From Rhodovulum sulfidophilum (lineage in GTDB: Bacteria; Pseudomonadota; Alphaproteobacteria; Rhodobacterales; Rhodobacteraceae): DNA of 64,000 nucleotides. The position numbers and the translations under genes were made by a program. This document shows, one piece after another, positions 1-10,884 of the stretch. The number at the start of each line of letters is the position of its first letter. The stretch's first letter is position 1. The notes beneath the pieces were generated by a model. That model did not search any database, was not told the origin of the DNA, and worked only from the letters and a program-made list of their open reading frames with translations. The DNA lies in the NCBI GenBank assembly GCA_003241785.1, contig QFPW01000012.1, positions 62,001 to 126,000 on the forward strand. Direction: 5' to 3'.

Positions 1-3
1 CGG

Positions 4-1004
4 TCAGCGACCGCGCGAGAGCGCGCGCTGGACCAGCATGGCGACGATGATGATGGCGCCCTGCACGGCGCCGATCAGGTATTCGCTGACGAGATCGGAC
101 AGGACCATGATGTTGCCGATCATCTCGAGGATGAGCGCGCCGCAGACCGTGCCCCAGACCCGGCCGACGCCGCCCCGGAGCGCGGTGCCGCCGATCACCA
201 CGGCGGTGATCGCCTGCAATTCCCACATGAGCCCGGTGGTCGCGGTCGCTGAGCCGAGCCGGGGCACGTAGATGAGCACGGCGATCGCGACGCAGACGCC
301 CTGGATCACATAGGTGAGCGTGCGGACCCGTCCGACCGGGATGCCGGAATAGCGCGCCACCTCCTCGTTCGAGCCGACCGCGATCACGTGGCGGCCGAAG
401 GCGGTCCGGTTCAGGATCAGCGCGGCGAGCACCGCCACGACGAAGATCGCGACGACCGGCACCGGCACGCCCCAGAGATCGCCGAAATAGACCGGGCGAT
501 AGGCGGCGCGCACCTCCTGCGCCTTGATCGCGATCGAGCCGCCCTCGGCGAGCCAGATGGTGAGCGCGCGGAAAATTCCCATCGTTCCGAGGGTTACGAT
601 GAAGGGCTCAAGCCGCCCCAGCGTGACGAACAGCCCGTTCGCGAGCCCGCAGAGCGCGCCCACGACGAGCGCCATCGTCATCGCGGCGGCGATCAGCGCG
701 ACCTCGCCCTCGACCGGGGCCGCGTTGATGAAGAGGATCATCGTCCCGGCGACGAAGGCCGCCATCGAGCCGACCGAGAGGTCGAGCCCGCCCGCCGAGA
801 TGACGAAGGTGGCCCCGATCGCGATGATCGCGATGAAGGCCGAGCGCGACAGCACGTTCAGGAGGTTGTCGACCGAGACGAAATTCGGGTTGAGGCTGGC
901 GCCGAACAGGATCAGCGCGACGAGCGCCACGAAGGGCGCCACGGCGCGCAGGTCGAGGTCGCGCCAGGATCGCCGCGCGGGCGCGGGTCGCGTCGGGAGC
1001 TCGG

Positions 1005-1008
<4 letters not shown>
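4..1008 (-). CDS. Ribose/monosaccharide-type ABC transporter permease (RbsC family)
   Basis: Inner-membrane permease of a CUT2-type monosaccharide importer, 334 aa, the normal length for the family. Many hydrophobic segments are visible, starting near residue 24, and the family motif GGLDLSVGS is at about residues 73-81. The start codon overlaps the stop of the upstream ATPase gene by 4 bp (ATGA), so the two are translationally coupled. It is the last gene of this operon inside the window; no periplasmic sugar-binding protein is visible next to it, so that component probably lies just beyond the left edge. The substrate cannot be read from the sequence. The isomerase and dehydrogenase encoded upstream suggest a sugar or inositol-like polyol. 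Confidence 0.92.
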
Positions 1009-2527
<1,519 letters not shown>

Positions 2528-2531
<4 letters not shown>

Positions 2532-3703
2532 GCGAGCCGGGTCCAGACGTTGCCCGCCTCCGACGAGGCGACCGCCGCGGCGATGAAGCGCATGCCGGCG
2601 AGCCCGTCGCGCACGGTCGGATAGAGGACGCCGGCGGGCGGCGCCTCGCCCGCGCGCGCCGCGCGGATCGCCCGGGCGGCCTCGGCGTAGAGCGTGGCGA
2701 AGCCCTCGAGATAGCCCTCGGGATGCCCGGCGGGGATGCGCGTGACCCGCGCCGCCGCCGGGACCGCGCCGGCGCCGCCCCGGGTCAGGAGCTGCTTCGG
2801 CTCGCCGAGCCGCGTGAACCAGAGCTTGTTCGGCTCCTCCTGCGCCCAGTCGAGCCCGGCCTTCGCGCCATAGACCCGGAGCCGGAGCGCGTTCTCGTTC
2901 CCGACCGCGACCTGGCTCGCCCAGAGCATGCCGCGCGCGCCGCCGGGATAGCGCAGCAGAATCTGCGCGTCGTCGTCGAGCGCCCGGCCGGGCACGAAGC
3001 GCGTCAGCTGCGCCAGCAGTTCCTCGGCCTCGGAGCCGCCGACGAAACAGGCGAGATTATAGGCGTGGGTGCCGATGTCGCCGATCGCCCCGCCGGCGCC
3101 GGAGCGCGCCGGATCGGTGCGCCATTCCGCCTGTTTCGAGCCGGCGCGCTCCACCGGTTCGGTCAGCCAGTCCTGCGCGTATTCGACCTGGATGAGGCGG
3201 ATCTCGCCGAGCGCGCCGGAGGCAACGAGCTCGCGCGCCTGCCGGATCATCGGATAGCCGGTGTAGTTGTGCGTGACGACGAAGAGCCGCCCCGACGCCT
3301 CGGCCGCCGCGACGAGCTCCTCGGCCTCGGCGACGTCGAGCGTGATCGGCTTGTCGCAGATCACATGGATGCCCGCGGCGAGGAAGGCCTTCGCCGCCGG
3401 CGCGTGCACGTGGTTCGGGGTGACGATCGCCACCGCCTCGATCCCGTCGGGCCGCGCCGCCTCGGCCGCCGCCATCTCGGCGAAGCTCGCGTAGCCGCGC
3501 GCGGGATCGAGCCCGAGCTCGGCGGCCGAGGCGCGCGCCCGCTCCGGATCGGAGGAGAGCGCGCCCGCGACCAGCTCGAACTGGTCGTCGATCCGCGCGG
3601 CGATCCGGTGCACCGCGCCAATGAAGGCGCCCTGCCCGCCGCCGACCATGCCGAGACGGATCCGCCCCCCGCCCGCCTCGTCCTTCGAGGCCCCGATCGT
3701 CAT
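2528..3703 (-). CDS. Gfo/Idh/MocA family NAD(P)-dependent dehydrogenase
   Basis: 391 aa. The start at 3703 is chosen because it forms an ATGA overlap with the upstream gene and begins just before the Rossmann fold; the open frame extends about 50 codons further but with Arg-rich sequence unlike the family. The N-terminal nucleotide-binding motif is LGMVGGGQGAF. The family EKP motif appears as CDKPITL, keeping the catalytic Lys, and GDIGTHAYNL carries the Asp/His pair. Members oxidise or reduce sugars, inositols and their keto or amino derivatives. Its place between a sugar isomerase gene and sugar ABC genes suggests that it acts on the imported compound, perhaps forming a keto-sugar. Confidence 0.88.
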
Positions 3704-4758
3704 CGCGCGAGCCCCAGCATCGCGCGGTTCGCGGCGTCGTCGGTGCCCGCGCCCGCGAAATCGTCGAAGGCGTGTTCGGTCACGCGGATGATATGCGCCG
3801 CGATGAATTCCGCGCCCTCCCGCGCGCCGTCCTCGGGATGCTTCAGCGCGCATTCCCATTCGAGCACCGCCCAGCCGTCGTAGTCCGAGGCGGCGAATTT
3901 GGAGAAGATCGCCCCGAAATCGACCTGCCCGTCGCCGAGCGAGCGGAACCGCCCGGCCCGGTCCACCCAGGGCTGGTAGCCGCCATAGACCCCCTGCCGC
4001 CCGGTCGGGTTGAACTCCGCGTCCTTGACGTGGAAGGCTCGGATCCGCTCGCGGTAGATGTCGAAATAGTCAAGGTAATCGAGCTGTTGCAGCACGAAAT
4101 GCGAGGGATCGTAGAGCAGGTTCGCGCGCGGATGGTCGTCGACCCGCGCGAGGAACATCTCGTAGGTCACCCCGTCGTGCAGGTCCTCGCCCGGATGGAT
4201 CTCGTAAGCCACGTCGACGCCCATCTCCTCGGCGTGGTCGAGGATTGGCCGCCAGCGCCGCGCCAGCTCGTCGAACGCGGTCTCGACCAGGCCCGCCGGC
4301 CGCTGCGGCCAGGGATAGACATAGGGCCAGGCGAGCGCGCCGGAGAAGGTCGCATGCGCGCCGAGCCCGAGGTGGCGCGAGGCGGTCAGCGCGCGCTTCA
4401 CCTGATCGACCGCCCAGTCCTGGCGCGCCGCCGGGTTCCCCCGGACCTCCGGCGCCGCGAACCCGTCGAAGGCCGCGTCATAGGCGGGATGCACCGCGAC
4501 GAGCTGGCCCTGCAGATGCGTCGAAAGCTCGGTGATCGCGAGCCCGTGCCCGGCCGCCACATCGGCGATCTCGTCGCAATAGTCCTTGGATTCCGAGGCC
4601 CGCCGCAGGTCGAAGAGCCGCGCGTCCCAGGTCGGGATCTGCACGCCCTTGTAGCCGAGCGACGCCGCCCAGCCGCAGATCGCCTCGAAGGAATTGAAGG
4701 GCGCCACGTCGCCCGCGAACTGGGCGAGGAAGATCCCCGGCCCCTTGATGGTCCTCAC
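3700..4758 (-). CDS. Sugar phosphate isomerase/epimerase-like TIM-barrel protein
   Basis: 352 aa of the xylose-isomerase-like TIM-barrel superfamily (IolE, YcjR and hydroxypyruvate-isomerase relatives). Segments GVQIPTWDARLF, VAYEIHPGEDLHDG, NLLYDPSHF, FHVKDAEF and VLEWECAL match the barrel strands that supply the metal-binding Glu, Asp and His residues. It is the first gene of the operon, 162 bp downstream of a LacI regulator gene read in the same direction. A ribosome-binding site (GGGGAGGATG) precedes the start. Pairing with a Gfo/Idh/MocA dehydrogenase is typical of inositol and keto-sugar pathways, where the barrel enzyme epimerises or dehydrates the keto product. The exact reaction is inference. 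Confidence 0.85.
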   Translation of the reverse strand: MRTIKGPGIFLAQFAGDVAPFNSFEAICGWAASLGYKGVQIPTWDARLFDLRRASESKDYCDEIADVAAGHGLAITELSTHLQGQLVAVHPAYDAAFDGFAAPEVRGNPAARQDWAVDQVKRALTASRHLGLGAHATFSGALAWPYVYPWPQRPAGLVETAFDELARRWRPILDHAEEMGVDVAYEIHPGEDLHDGVTYEMFLARVDDHPRANLLYDPSHFVLQQLDYLDYFDIYRERIRAFHVKDAEFNPTGRQGVYGGYQPWVDRAGRFRSLGDGQVDFGAIFSKFAASDYDGWAVLEWECALKHPEDGAREGAEFIAAHIIRVTEHAFDDFAGAGTDDAANRAMLGLAR

Positions 4759-4920
4759 GCGTCATCCTCCCCTGCGCGCCGCCGCCTTCTGGTCGGCGAG
4801 GACGATCCGGAGGACGCGGGGCGCGATCCCTTCGCGGCGGAAGGGCCTATCGCGCGGGCTTCCTCCCGTCCCGGGCGCGTTTCTTTTTCTGAGCGTCGTA
4901 CATCATTTTCGGTCGCCGGG

Positions 4921-5946
4921 CTATGGTAGATTGTCGCGAAGGTATATTTCGACGCGGATCCGCTCCTGGTCCTCGACCACCGGCGCGCCGTCGGCGAAGG
5001 CGCGCAGCAGCCGGAGCGCGCTGCGCGCCTCATGGCCGGCGTCCTGGTTGATGATCGCCTGGATCAGCCCGGCGCGCAGCGCGGCGCGGGTATGCGCGCT
5101 GAGCTCGTGCGCGATCACCACCGGCCGTTCCGCCTCGGGCATGTCCGACAAAAGCTCGATCACCCCCCGGGTGCCGGCGCCGATGTTGTAGAGGCCGACG
5201 ATCCCCGGCTGGGAGCGCATCAGCGCGGCCAGCGCGTCGCGCGTGGTCGGCGCGTCGTCCCGGCCCTCGATCACCGGCAGCGTCTCGAGCCCGGGATATT
5301 CCGCCCGCGTCACCTGCTCGAAACCCATGCGCCGCTCGACGTGGTCGCGCACCAGGAGCGAGCCCGCGACGATGCCGATCCGGCCCGCGCGCGGCCCGAG
5401 GAACCGGCCGAGCAGGCTGGCGGCGGTGCGGCCGGCGGCGACGTTGTCTATGCCGACGTAACGGCTTCTGGGAAAAAGCGGAACGTCCGAGACAAGGGTG
5501 ACGACCGGCACCCCGGCCTCGGCGAGCCGCGACAGCGCCTCGCGCACCGAGGGCGCGTCGGTCGCGACCAGGGCGACGCCCGAGACCCCGGCCGGGTCGA
5601 TCCGGTCAAGCTCCCGGGCCAGCGCCTCGCCGTCGAAGGGCGGCACGCCGATCACCTCGACCGCGACGCGGAAGGCGCGCAGCCGCTCGCCCTCGGCGAC
5701 CACCCGCGCCTCGAGCCCGCGCATGAAGCTGTTCTGGCCCTGGGGGATCAGGAAGACGAAGCGATAGCCGCGCCGCTTCGAGAGATTGGCCGCCGCCATG
5801 TCGCGGACGAAGCCGAGGCGCGACACCGCCGCCTCGACGCGCTGGACCGTCGCCGCGCGGACCCCGCGCCGGTGGTTCAGCACGCGGTCCACGGTCGCGA
5901 GGCTGACCCCCGCCTCCTTCGCCACGTCGCGAATGGTCGGTCGCAT
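4921..5946 (-). CDS. LacI-family transcriptional regulator
   Basis: 341 aa. The N-terminal helix-turn-helix lies at residues 4-27 (TIRDVAKEAGVSLATVDRVL), followed by a periplasmic-binding-protein-like effector domain. The VDRVLN variant of the usual VSRVLN hinge is common in LacI proteins that sit beside ribose-type ABC genes. It is encoded between the flavoprotein at 6013-8091 and the isomerase at 3700-4758, all on the same strand, so it is the likely local regulator of the transporter/isomerase operon. A LacI operator with a central CpG was not recognised in the 162-bp gap downstream. It could also be cotranscribed with those genes. Confidence 0.92.
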   Translation of the reverse strand: MRPTIRDVAKEAGVSLATVDRVLNHRRGVRAATVQRVEAAVSRLGFVRDMAAANLSKRRGYRFVFLIPQGQNSFMRGLEARVVAEGERLRAFRVAVEVIGVPPFDGEALARELDRIDPAGVSGVALVATDAPSVREALSRLAEAGVPVVTLVSDVPLFPRSRYVGIDNVAAGRTAASLLGRFLGPRAGRIGIVAGSLLVRDHVERRMGFEQVTRAEYPGLETLPVIEGRDDAPTTRDALAALMRSQPGIVGLYNIGAGTRGVIELLSDMPEAERPVVIAHELSAHTRAALRAGLIQAIINQDAGHEARSALRLLRAFADGAPVVEDQERIRVEIYLRDNLP

Positions 5947-6012
5947 CGCCGCGCCTTTCCCGTTTCGCGATCTCCTATCACGGCGAAGTGAGGTACGCTA
6001 CTCAGAAACCCG

Positions 6013-8091
6013 TCACGCCTCCGCGCGATCGAAGATCCGGCCGGTCAGCCAGTCGGGCCAGTCGCGCTCGAAGAAGGCGCGCGCCGAGGCGTCGAAGGGA
6101 CGGTTCGGCCGGGTGGCGACCCGGAAGGCGCCGTCCTCGAGCCGGATCAGGATCTGCTCCGCGCGGTCGGCGTCGCGCTCGAGGCGGAAGCGGTAGTCCT
6201 CGAGCGGCCCGCCCGCCGCCATCGGCACCGCCGCGCCATCGGCGGCGCGGATGGCGCGCGCGCCGCGGCTGCCGCCGCCTGCGCCGATGAAATGGTCGAG
6301 CGCGGTCAGCACCGCCTCGGAGGCGAGCGCCATCTGCCGCCATTGCAGCGCCCGGCCCACCTCGGCCGAGCGTCCCGGCGCCACGCCCTCGGCCCGGATC
6401 GCGGCGTTGAGCGCCCGCGCCTCGCCGAGCGCCGTCGCGACGCTCGAAGCGTCGCAGATCATCCCCGCCCGCGCGCTCATCCTGGCCTGCACGCTCTCGC
6501 GGATCGCGCGGACGCCGTGCGGGCTCCCCGGGCGCAGCACCGCCTCGGTCTCCGCGACCGCCGCCGCCAGCGCCGCCGTGATCGCGCCCTCCGGCGCCGG
6601 GGTGGCACCCACCGCTGCGATATGCTCGGCCGCGCGGGTGCCGAAGACCTGGCCCGCGTTGAGGGCCGCGCCGCCGGGCCGGGTCACGCCATGCGTCCCC
6701 GCCGCCTCCCCGACCGCGTAGCAGCCCGGAAGATCGGTGCGGCCCCAGGTGTCGACCGCGATCCCGCCGTTCATGTGCTGGTTGTTCACCGCGAATTCGA
6801 GCGGCGCCGCGGCGATGTCGATCTTGTAGCGGCGGTAGAGCTCGATCGCGAGCGGGTTCATGCGCCGCAGCCGCTCGATCGGCAGCGCCTGCCCGGCGCC
6901 CGCCGTCCCGAGATACGCCCGCGCGTCGTCATCGAGGTCGTCGAGCGCGAAGGGCGCGCCGCCCGGCACCGGCAAGGGGTTCCGGTTGAAATCCATGAAC
7001 ACCCGCCGCCCGGCCTCGGTCTCGCGGTAGATCGCGAGATCGACCAGGCTGGAACCGAAATCGAGCATCCGCGTCGCGTGGAACGGCCATTGATAGCCCT
7101 TGCGGAACACGTTCGAGGCGAGCTCGCGCGTGGTCCGGTAATAGTCGCCGAGGAAATGGTGCTCGGCTCCCTCCGCGTCGACCGAATAGATATGCGGCAG
7201 CGCCTGGACATAGGTGCCCGAGAGGTTCCACGGAAAGCCCTCGCGCCGGGTGCCGATGCCGAACTGGCTCTCGGTGAGGTTCACGAGGGTGATCCCCGCC
7301 TCCAGCGCCAGGCCAAGCGCGCCGAAGCAGCCGTTGGGATAGACGCTGTCGCGGTAGAGCTCGCCCGGGCCGCCGGCGGCGAGCACCAGCGCGCCGCATT
7401 CATAGAGCGCGAGGCCGAGCGGATTGTCGTCCGCCCGCGCCTTCGGCCGGACCGCGAGCACGCCGAGCACGCGGCGCCCGGCGCCTTCGCCTCCGGTCAG
7501 GATCCGGACCGCCGTCGTCTGGTTGTGGACCGGCACCCCGAGGCGCAACGCCTCCTCGGCCAGCACCTTGACCATCAGCCGCGAGGTCCGGGGGCCGCAG
7601 CTCGTGGCGCGGCCGACCTCGTCATGGTCGGTCTGGTAGCGCAAGGTGCCGCCGAGCCGGTCCTGCGGCAGCGGCAGGCCGAGATACTGCAGCGTCGCCA
7701 TCGCCCGCGCCGAGCCGACCGCCTCGACATAGGCGGTATCGGCGTCCATCGCCCCGCCCGCGCCGATCGCCCGCGCCATCGCCTGGAAATCGTCGCCGCG
7801 CCCGGCGGTGTTCGCGGTGTGCAGCGTCTGCTTGTCCGAGCCGGAACAGGCCGAGGTGCCGCCCCAGGCGCTCTGCGTCACCACCGCCACGTCGCGGCCG
7901 CGGCGGGCAAGCTCGGCCGCCGCGCGGAGGCCGGCGGCGCCGCTCCCGACGACGATCGCGCCGTGGCGATAGACCGGGATCCGGTGGCTCCCCACCGCGA
8001 CCTCGGCCACGGGCGCCGGCTCCGCCGGCAGGCGCGGCATGTCCACGTCGGTCAGGGCGTCGAGGATCGCTCGCGGCACGTCGATGGTCAC
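6013..8091 (-). CDS. FAD-dependent oxidoreductase, fumarate reductase/succinate dehydrogenase flavoprotein type
   Basis: 692 aa, start codon GTG at 8091, only 7 bp after the stop of the upstream LacI gene. The FAD-binding motif GSGAAG is at residues 49-54. HMNGGIAVDTWGRTDLPG and the following YAVGEAAGTHG match the flavin-binding and capping regions of the SdhA/FrdA/AprA superfamily, and GVTRPGGAALNAGQVFG corresponds to the segment with the active-site Arg. The C-terminal helical region is present. No iron-sulfur or membrane-anchor subunit is encoded nearby, so it is unlikely to be a respiratory succinate dehydrogenase; a soluble dehydrogenase or reductase for the sugar-derived substrate is more probable. 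The specific reaction is unknown. Confidence 0.85.
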   Translation of the reverse strand: MTIDVPRAILDALTDVDMPRLPAEPAPVAEVAVGSHRIPVYRHGAIVVGSGAAGLRAAAELARRGRDVAVVTQSAWGGTSACSGSDKQTLHTANTAGRGDDFQAMARAIGAGGAMDADTAYVEAVGSARAMATLQYLGLPLPQDRLGGTLRYQTDHDEVGRATSCGPRTSRLMVKVLAEEALRLGVPVHNQTTAVRILTGGEGAGRRVLGVLAVRPKARADDNPLGLALYECGALVLAAGGPGELYRDSVYPNGCFGALGLALEAGITLVNLTESQFGIGTRREGFPWNLSGTYVQALPHIYSVDAEGAEHHFLGDYYRTTRELASNVFRKGYQWPFHATRMLDFGSSLVDLAIYRETEAGRRVFMDFNRNPLPVPGGAPFALDDLDDDARAYLGTAGAGQALPIERLRRMNPLAIELYRRYKIDIAAAPLEFAVNNQHMNGGIAVDTWGRTDLPGCYAVGEAAGTHGVTRPGGAALNAGQVFGTRAAEHIAAVGATPAPEGAITAALAAAVAETEAVLRPGSPHGVRAIRESVQARMSARAGMICDASSVATALGEARALNAAIRAEGVAPGRSAEVGRALQWRQMALASEAVLTALDHFIGAGGGSRGARAIRAADGAAVPMAAGGPLEDYRFRLERDADRAEQILIRLEDGAFRVATRPNRPFDASARAFFERDWPDWLTGRIFDRAEA

Positions 8092-8098
8092 GGGTGGG

Positions 8099-9130
8099 TC
8101 ATCCTGTCTTGGGGTCGCGCCCCGGGGTTCCGAGGCTCGAATGCCGCGCGATGAGCTCGACCGGGGCGAGGCGCGTCTCGGGCGGGCGGCGGTCCTCCTC
8201 GAGCCAGGCGAGCATGGCCTCGGCGGATTCGCGGCCGAACCGCGCCACGTCGCAGCGGACCGAGCTCAGCCGGGGCCAGGTCAGCGCGCATTCCTCGATG
8301 TCGTCGAAGCCGACGAGGCGGAAATCCGCGCCGACCCGCACGCCCGCCTCGGCGAAGCCCGCCAGCATCCCGAGCGCCACGAGGTCGGAGAAGCAGATCG
8401 CCCCCTCGATCCCGGGATGCGCCGCGCTCAGCTCCAGCGCCATGTCGCGGCCGAAGGCGCGCGACGGCCGGCCGTGGAACGCCATGGTCTCGAGTCCCGC
8501 CGCCGCCATCGCGAGCCGGTAGCCCGCCATCCGCTCCTCGGTCACCGGCCGGTTGCCGAGCCCGCCGACGAAGGCGATCCGCCGCAGGCCGAGGCCGAGC
8601 AAATGCTCGGTCGCGAGCCGCCCGCCGGTCTCGTAGTCGAGCGAGGCGAAGGGGAAGCAGTCGGTGCGCGCGTCGATCCGCCGCAGCACCTGCATCGCGG
8701 GCACTCCGGCGCGGCGCACCGCCTCGAGCCCCTGCTCCTCGTCGACATAGGTCGGCGAGATCAGGAAGCCCGAGACGCCGTGCTCGATCATCGAGGCGAT
8801 CACCTGTCCTTGCGTCGCGGGGGATTCGTCGGTGCTGGCGATCACCGTCGCATAGCCGCGCTCGGCGAAGGTCATCTGCGCGCTCGCGGCGAATTCGGTG
8901 AAGAACGGGTTGCGCAGGTCGTTGATGACGAGGCCGATCAGCCCCACGTCGCCGCCGCGCAGGTTCGCCGCCGAGCGGTTGTAGACGTAGTTGAGCGCGT
9001 CCATCGCCTGCTCGACCAGCTCGCGGGTCGCGGGCTTCACCAGCGGGCTGTTCTGCAGCACGTTCGAGACGGTCGATTTCGACACCCCCGCCGCCCGCGC
9101 CACGTCCACGATCGTCGGCCGCTTGCTCAT
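8099..9130 (-). CDS. LacI-family transcriptional regulator
   Basis: 343 aa. The start at 9130 is preferred over an upstream in-frame ATG because it is preceded by GGGGAGGG and places the helix-turn-helix at the extreme N-terminus (PTIVDVARAAGVSKSTVSNV), as in the family. A periplasmic-binding-protein-like sensor domain follows. It is cotranscribed with the flavoprotein gene downstream. It lies next to the long GMC/ABC/CoA operon (9301-21785), whose promoter carries LacI-type operators at 21807-21853, so it is the best candidate for their cognate repressor; that link is inference. Confidence 0.92.
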   Translation of the reverse strand: MSKRPTIVDVARAAGVSKSTVSNVLQNSPLVKPATRELVEQAMDALNYVYNRSAANLRGGDVGLIGLVINDLRNPFFTEFAASAQMTFAERGYATVIASTDESPATQGQVIASMIEHGVSGFLISPTYVDEEQGLEAVRRAGVPAMQVLRRIDARTDCFPFASLDYETGGRLATEHLLGLGLRRIAFVGGLGNRPVTEERMAGYRLAMAAAGLETMAFHGRPSRAFGRDMALELSAAHPGIEGAICFSDLVALGMLAGFAEAGVRVGADFRLVGFDDIEECALTWPRLSSVRCDVARFGRESAEAMLAWLEEDRRPPETRLAPVELIARHSSLGTPGRDPKTG

Positions 9131-9162
9131 CGGACCCTCCCCGCACTCTGCACCACCCGCCA

Positions 9163-9174
9163 CGGCATATGCCG
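9163..9174. promoter_or_regulatory. 12-bp perfect palindrome upstream of LacI gene
   Basis: CGGCATATGCCG is a perfect 12-bp palindrome 33 bp upstream of the LacI start, followed 6 bp later by a partial second copy (GCGGCATATCC). Its position suits an autoregulatory operator, but LacI sites normally have CpG at the centre and this has TA, so the assignment is weak. The rest of the 9131-9300 gap is GC-rich with a possible GGGGGC/GCCCCC hairpin at 9202-9221. Confidence 0.25.
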
Positions 9175-9300
9175 CGGCGCGGCATATCCTGCGCCGCCGC
9201 CGGGGGCAAAGGGTAGCCCCCCGCCCGCGCGCGCGCCCCGGCCCTCGGGGGCGGCGGCGGGACGCGGGGCGGCGGCGGGGCGCATCGGATCCTCCGGGGC

Positions 9301-10884
9301 TCAGTGGTCGGCGCGGATCATGTCGGCGGCTTTCTCCGCGATCATGATCACCGGCGCGTTGGTGTTCGAGGAGACGACGGTCGGCATCACCGAGGCGTCG
9401 ACGACGCGAAGCCCGGCGATCCCGTTGAACCGCAGGCGCGGATCGACCACCGCCGCGGTGTCCGCGCCCATCCGGCAGGTGCCGGCGGGATGATGGTCGG
9501 TCTTGGCATGGGCGCAGGCGAAGTCGAAGTAGTCCTGATCGGTCCGGATCTCCGGCCCCGGCAGCCGCTCGGCCAGCACGAAAGGTTTCAGCGCCGCGCC
9601 ACGCATGATCTCCTGGGCGAGCTTCAGCCCCCGGATCGACATCTCGCGATCATGCGGGTCCTCCCAGTAGTTCGGGTCGATCAGCGGCGCCGCCTTCGGA
9701 TCGGCGCTGGCGAGCCGCACCGTGCCGCGCGAGCGCGGGCGCAGATAGGCGGAATTGAGCGTCACGCCGCCGTTCGGCATCGCCGCCACCCCGGCCTCGA
9801 TCCCCGAGCCGAGCCCGAGATGAAGCTGGATGTCGGGCGAGCGCGCGGCCGGATCGGCGTACCAGAAGCCGCCAGTCTCGAAGAGGCTCGACGCCACCGG
9901 CCCCTTCTTCGTCAGCAAATACTGGAGCCCCGCGAGCGCCGACCAGTGCGGCCTCGCGTAGCGGTCGTAGGTGTGCGGGCCGGTGACCTCGGCGATGACG
10001 AAGAGATCGAGATGGTCCTGCAGGTTCAAGCCCACGCCCGGCTGGTCGAACACCGGCCGGACGCCCACCTCCGCCAGATGATCGGCGGGGCCGATCCCGG
10101 AGAGCATCAGCATCCGGGGCGAGCCGATCGCGCCCGAGGCGAGGATCACCTCGGACGCCGCCGTGATCCGCGCGCCGTCCATCATCTCGACCCCGGTGGC
10201 GCGGCCGTTCCCGATGAGGATGCGCTTCACCTCGACGCCGGTCCGCACCGTGAGGTTCGCCCGGCCCCGGTTCGGCGCGAGATAGGCCATCGCCGCCGAG
10301 GACCGCCGGGCGTCGCGCTGGGTGAGCTGGTAGTAGCCGACGCCCTCCTGATGCTCGCCGGCCATGTCGTCGTTGCGCGGGATGCCGAGCTCGGCCGCGG
10401 CGGCGAAATAGGCCTCGCAGATCGGGAGCGGCGCGGCGGGTTTCGAGACGCCGAGCGGACCGCCCTTGCCGTGATAGCGGTTGTCCCAGGTGTCGTTGTC
10501 CTCGGCCTTGCGGAAATAGGGCAGCACCTCCTCGTAGGACCAGCCGTCGCAGCCCATCTGCCGCCACTCGTCGTAGTCGAGCGCGTTGCCCCTCGTGTAG
10601 ATCTGCGCGTTGATCGCCGAACCGCCGCCGATCACCTTGGCCTGCGTGTAGCGGATCACCATGTCCTTCATGTGCCGCTGCGGCACCGTGGACCAGCCCC
10701 AGGACCCGATGCCCTTGGTCATCTTCGCGAAACCCGCCGGCAGGTGGTAGAACGGATGCCGGTCGGTGCCGCCCGCCTCGAGCAGCAGCACCGTCGCCGC
10801 CGGGTTCTCCGACAGCCGCGCCGCGAGCACCGAGCCGGCCGAACCGCCGCCGACGATAACGAAATCAAAGCCTTCCGCGGTCAT
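9301..10884 (-). CDS. GMC-family FAD-dependent alcohol/choline dehydrogenase
   Basis: 527 aa. The N-terminal FAD-binding motif is FVIVGGGSAGSVLAARL, the GMC signature 1 region reads KVIGGGSAINAQIYTRG, and the C-terminal catalytic block is HHPAGTCRMG followed by SSNTNAP. Enzymes of this branch (choline, PEG and alkyl-alcohol dehydrogenases) oxidise primary or secondary alcohols to aldehydes or ketones. Its start overlaps the stop of the preceding GMC gene by 4 bp, and both lie at the end of a long operon that also encodes an aldehyde dehydrogenase, which could take its product. Without a signal peptide it is presumably cytoplasmic. The alcohol substrate is not known. Confidence 0.9.
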   Translation of the reverse strand: MTAEGFDFVIVGGGSAGSVLAARLSENPAATVLLLEAGGTDRHPFYHLPAGFAKMTKGIGSWGWSTVPQRHMKDMVIRYTQAKVIGGGSAINAQIYTRGNALDYDEWRQMGCDGWSYEEVLPYFRKAEDNDTWDNRYHGKGGPLGVSKPAAPLPICEAYFAAAAELGIPRNDDMAGEHQEGVGYYQLTQRDARRSSAAMAYLAPNRGRANLTVRTGVEVKRILIGNGRATGVEMMDGARITAASEVILASGAIGSPRMLMLSGIGPADHLAEVGVRPVFDQPGVGLNLQDHLDLFVIAEVTGPHTYDRYARPHWSALAGLQYLLTKKGPVASSLFETGGFWYADPAARSPDIQLHLGLGSGIEAGVAAMPNGGVTLNSAYLRPRSRGTVRLASADPKAAPLIDPNYWEDPHDREMSIRGLKLAQEIMRGAALKPFVLAERLPGPEIRTDQDYFDFACAHAKTDHHPAGTCRMGADTAAVVDPRLRFNGIAGLRVVDASVMPTVVSSNTNAPVIMIAEKAADMIRADH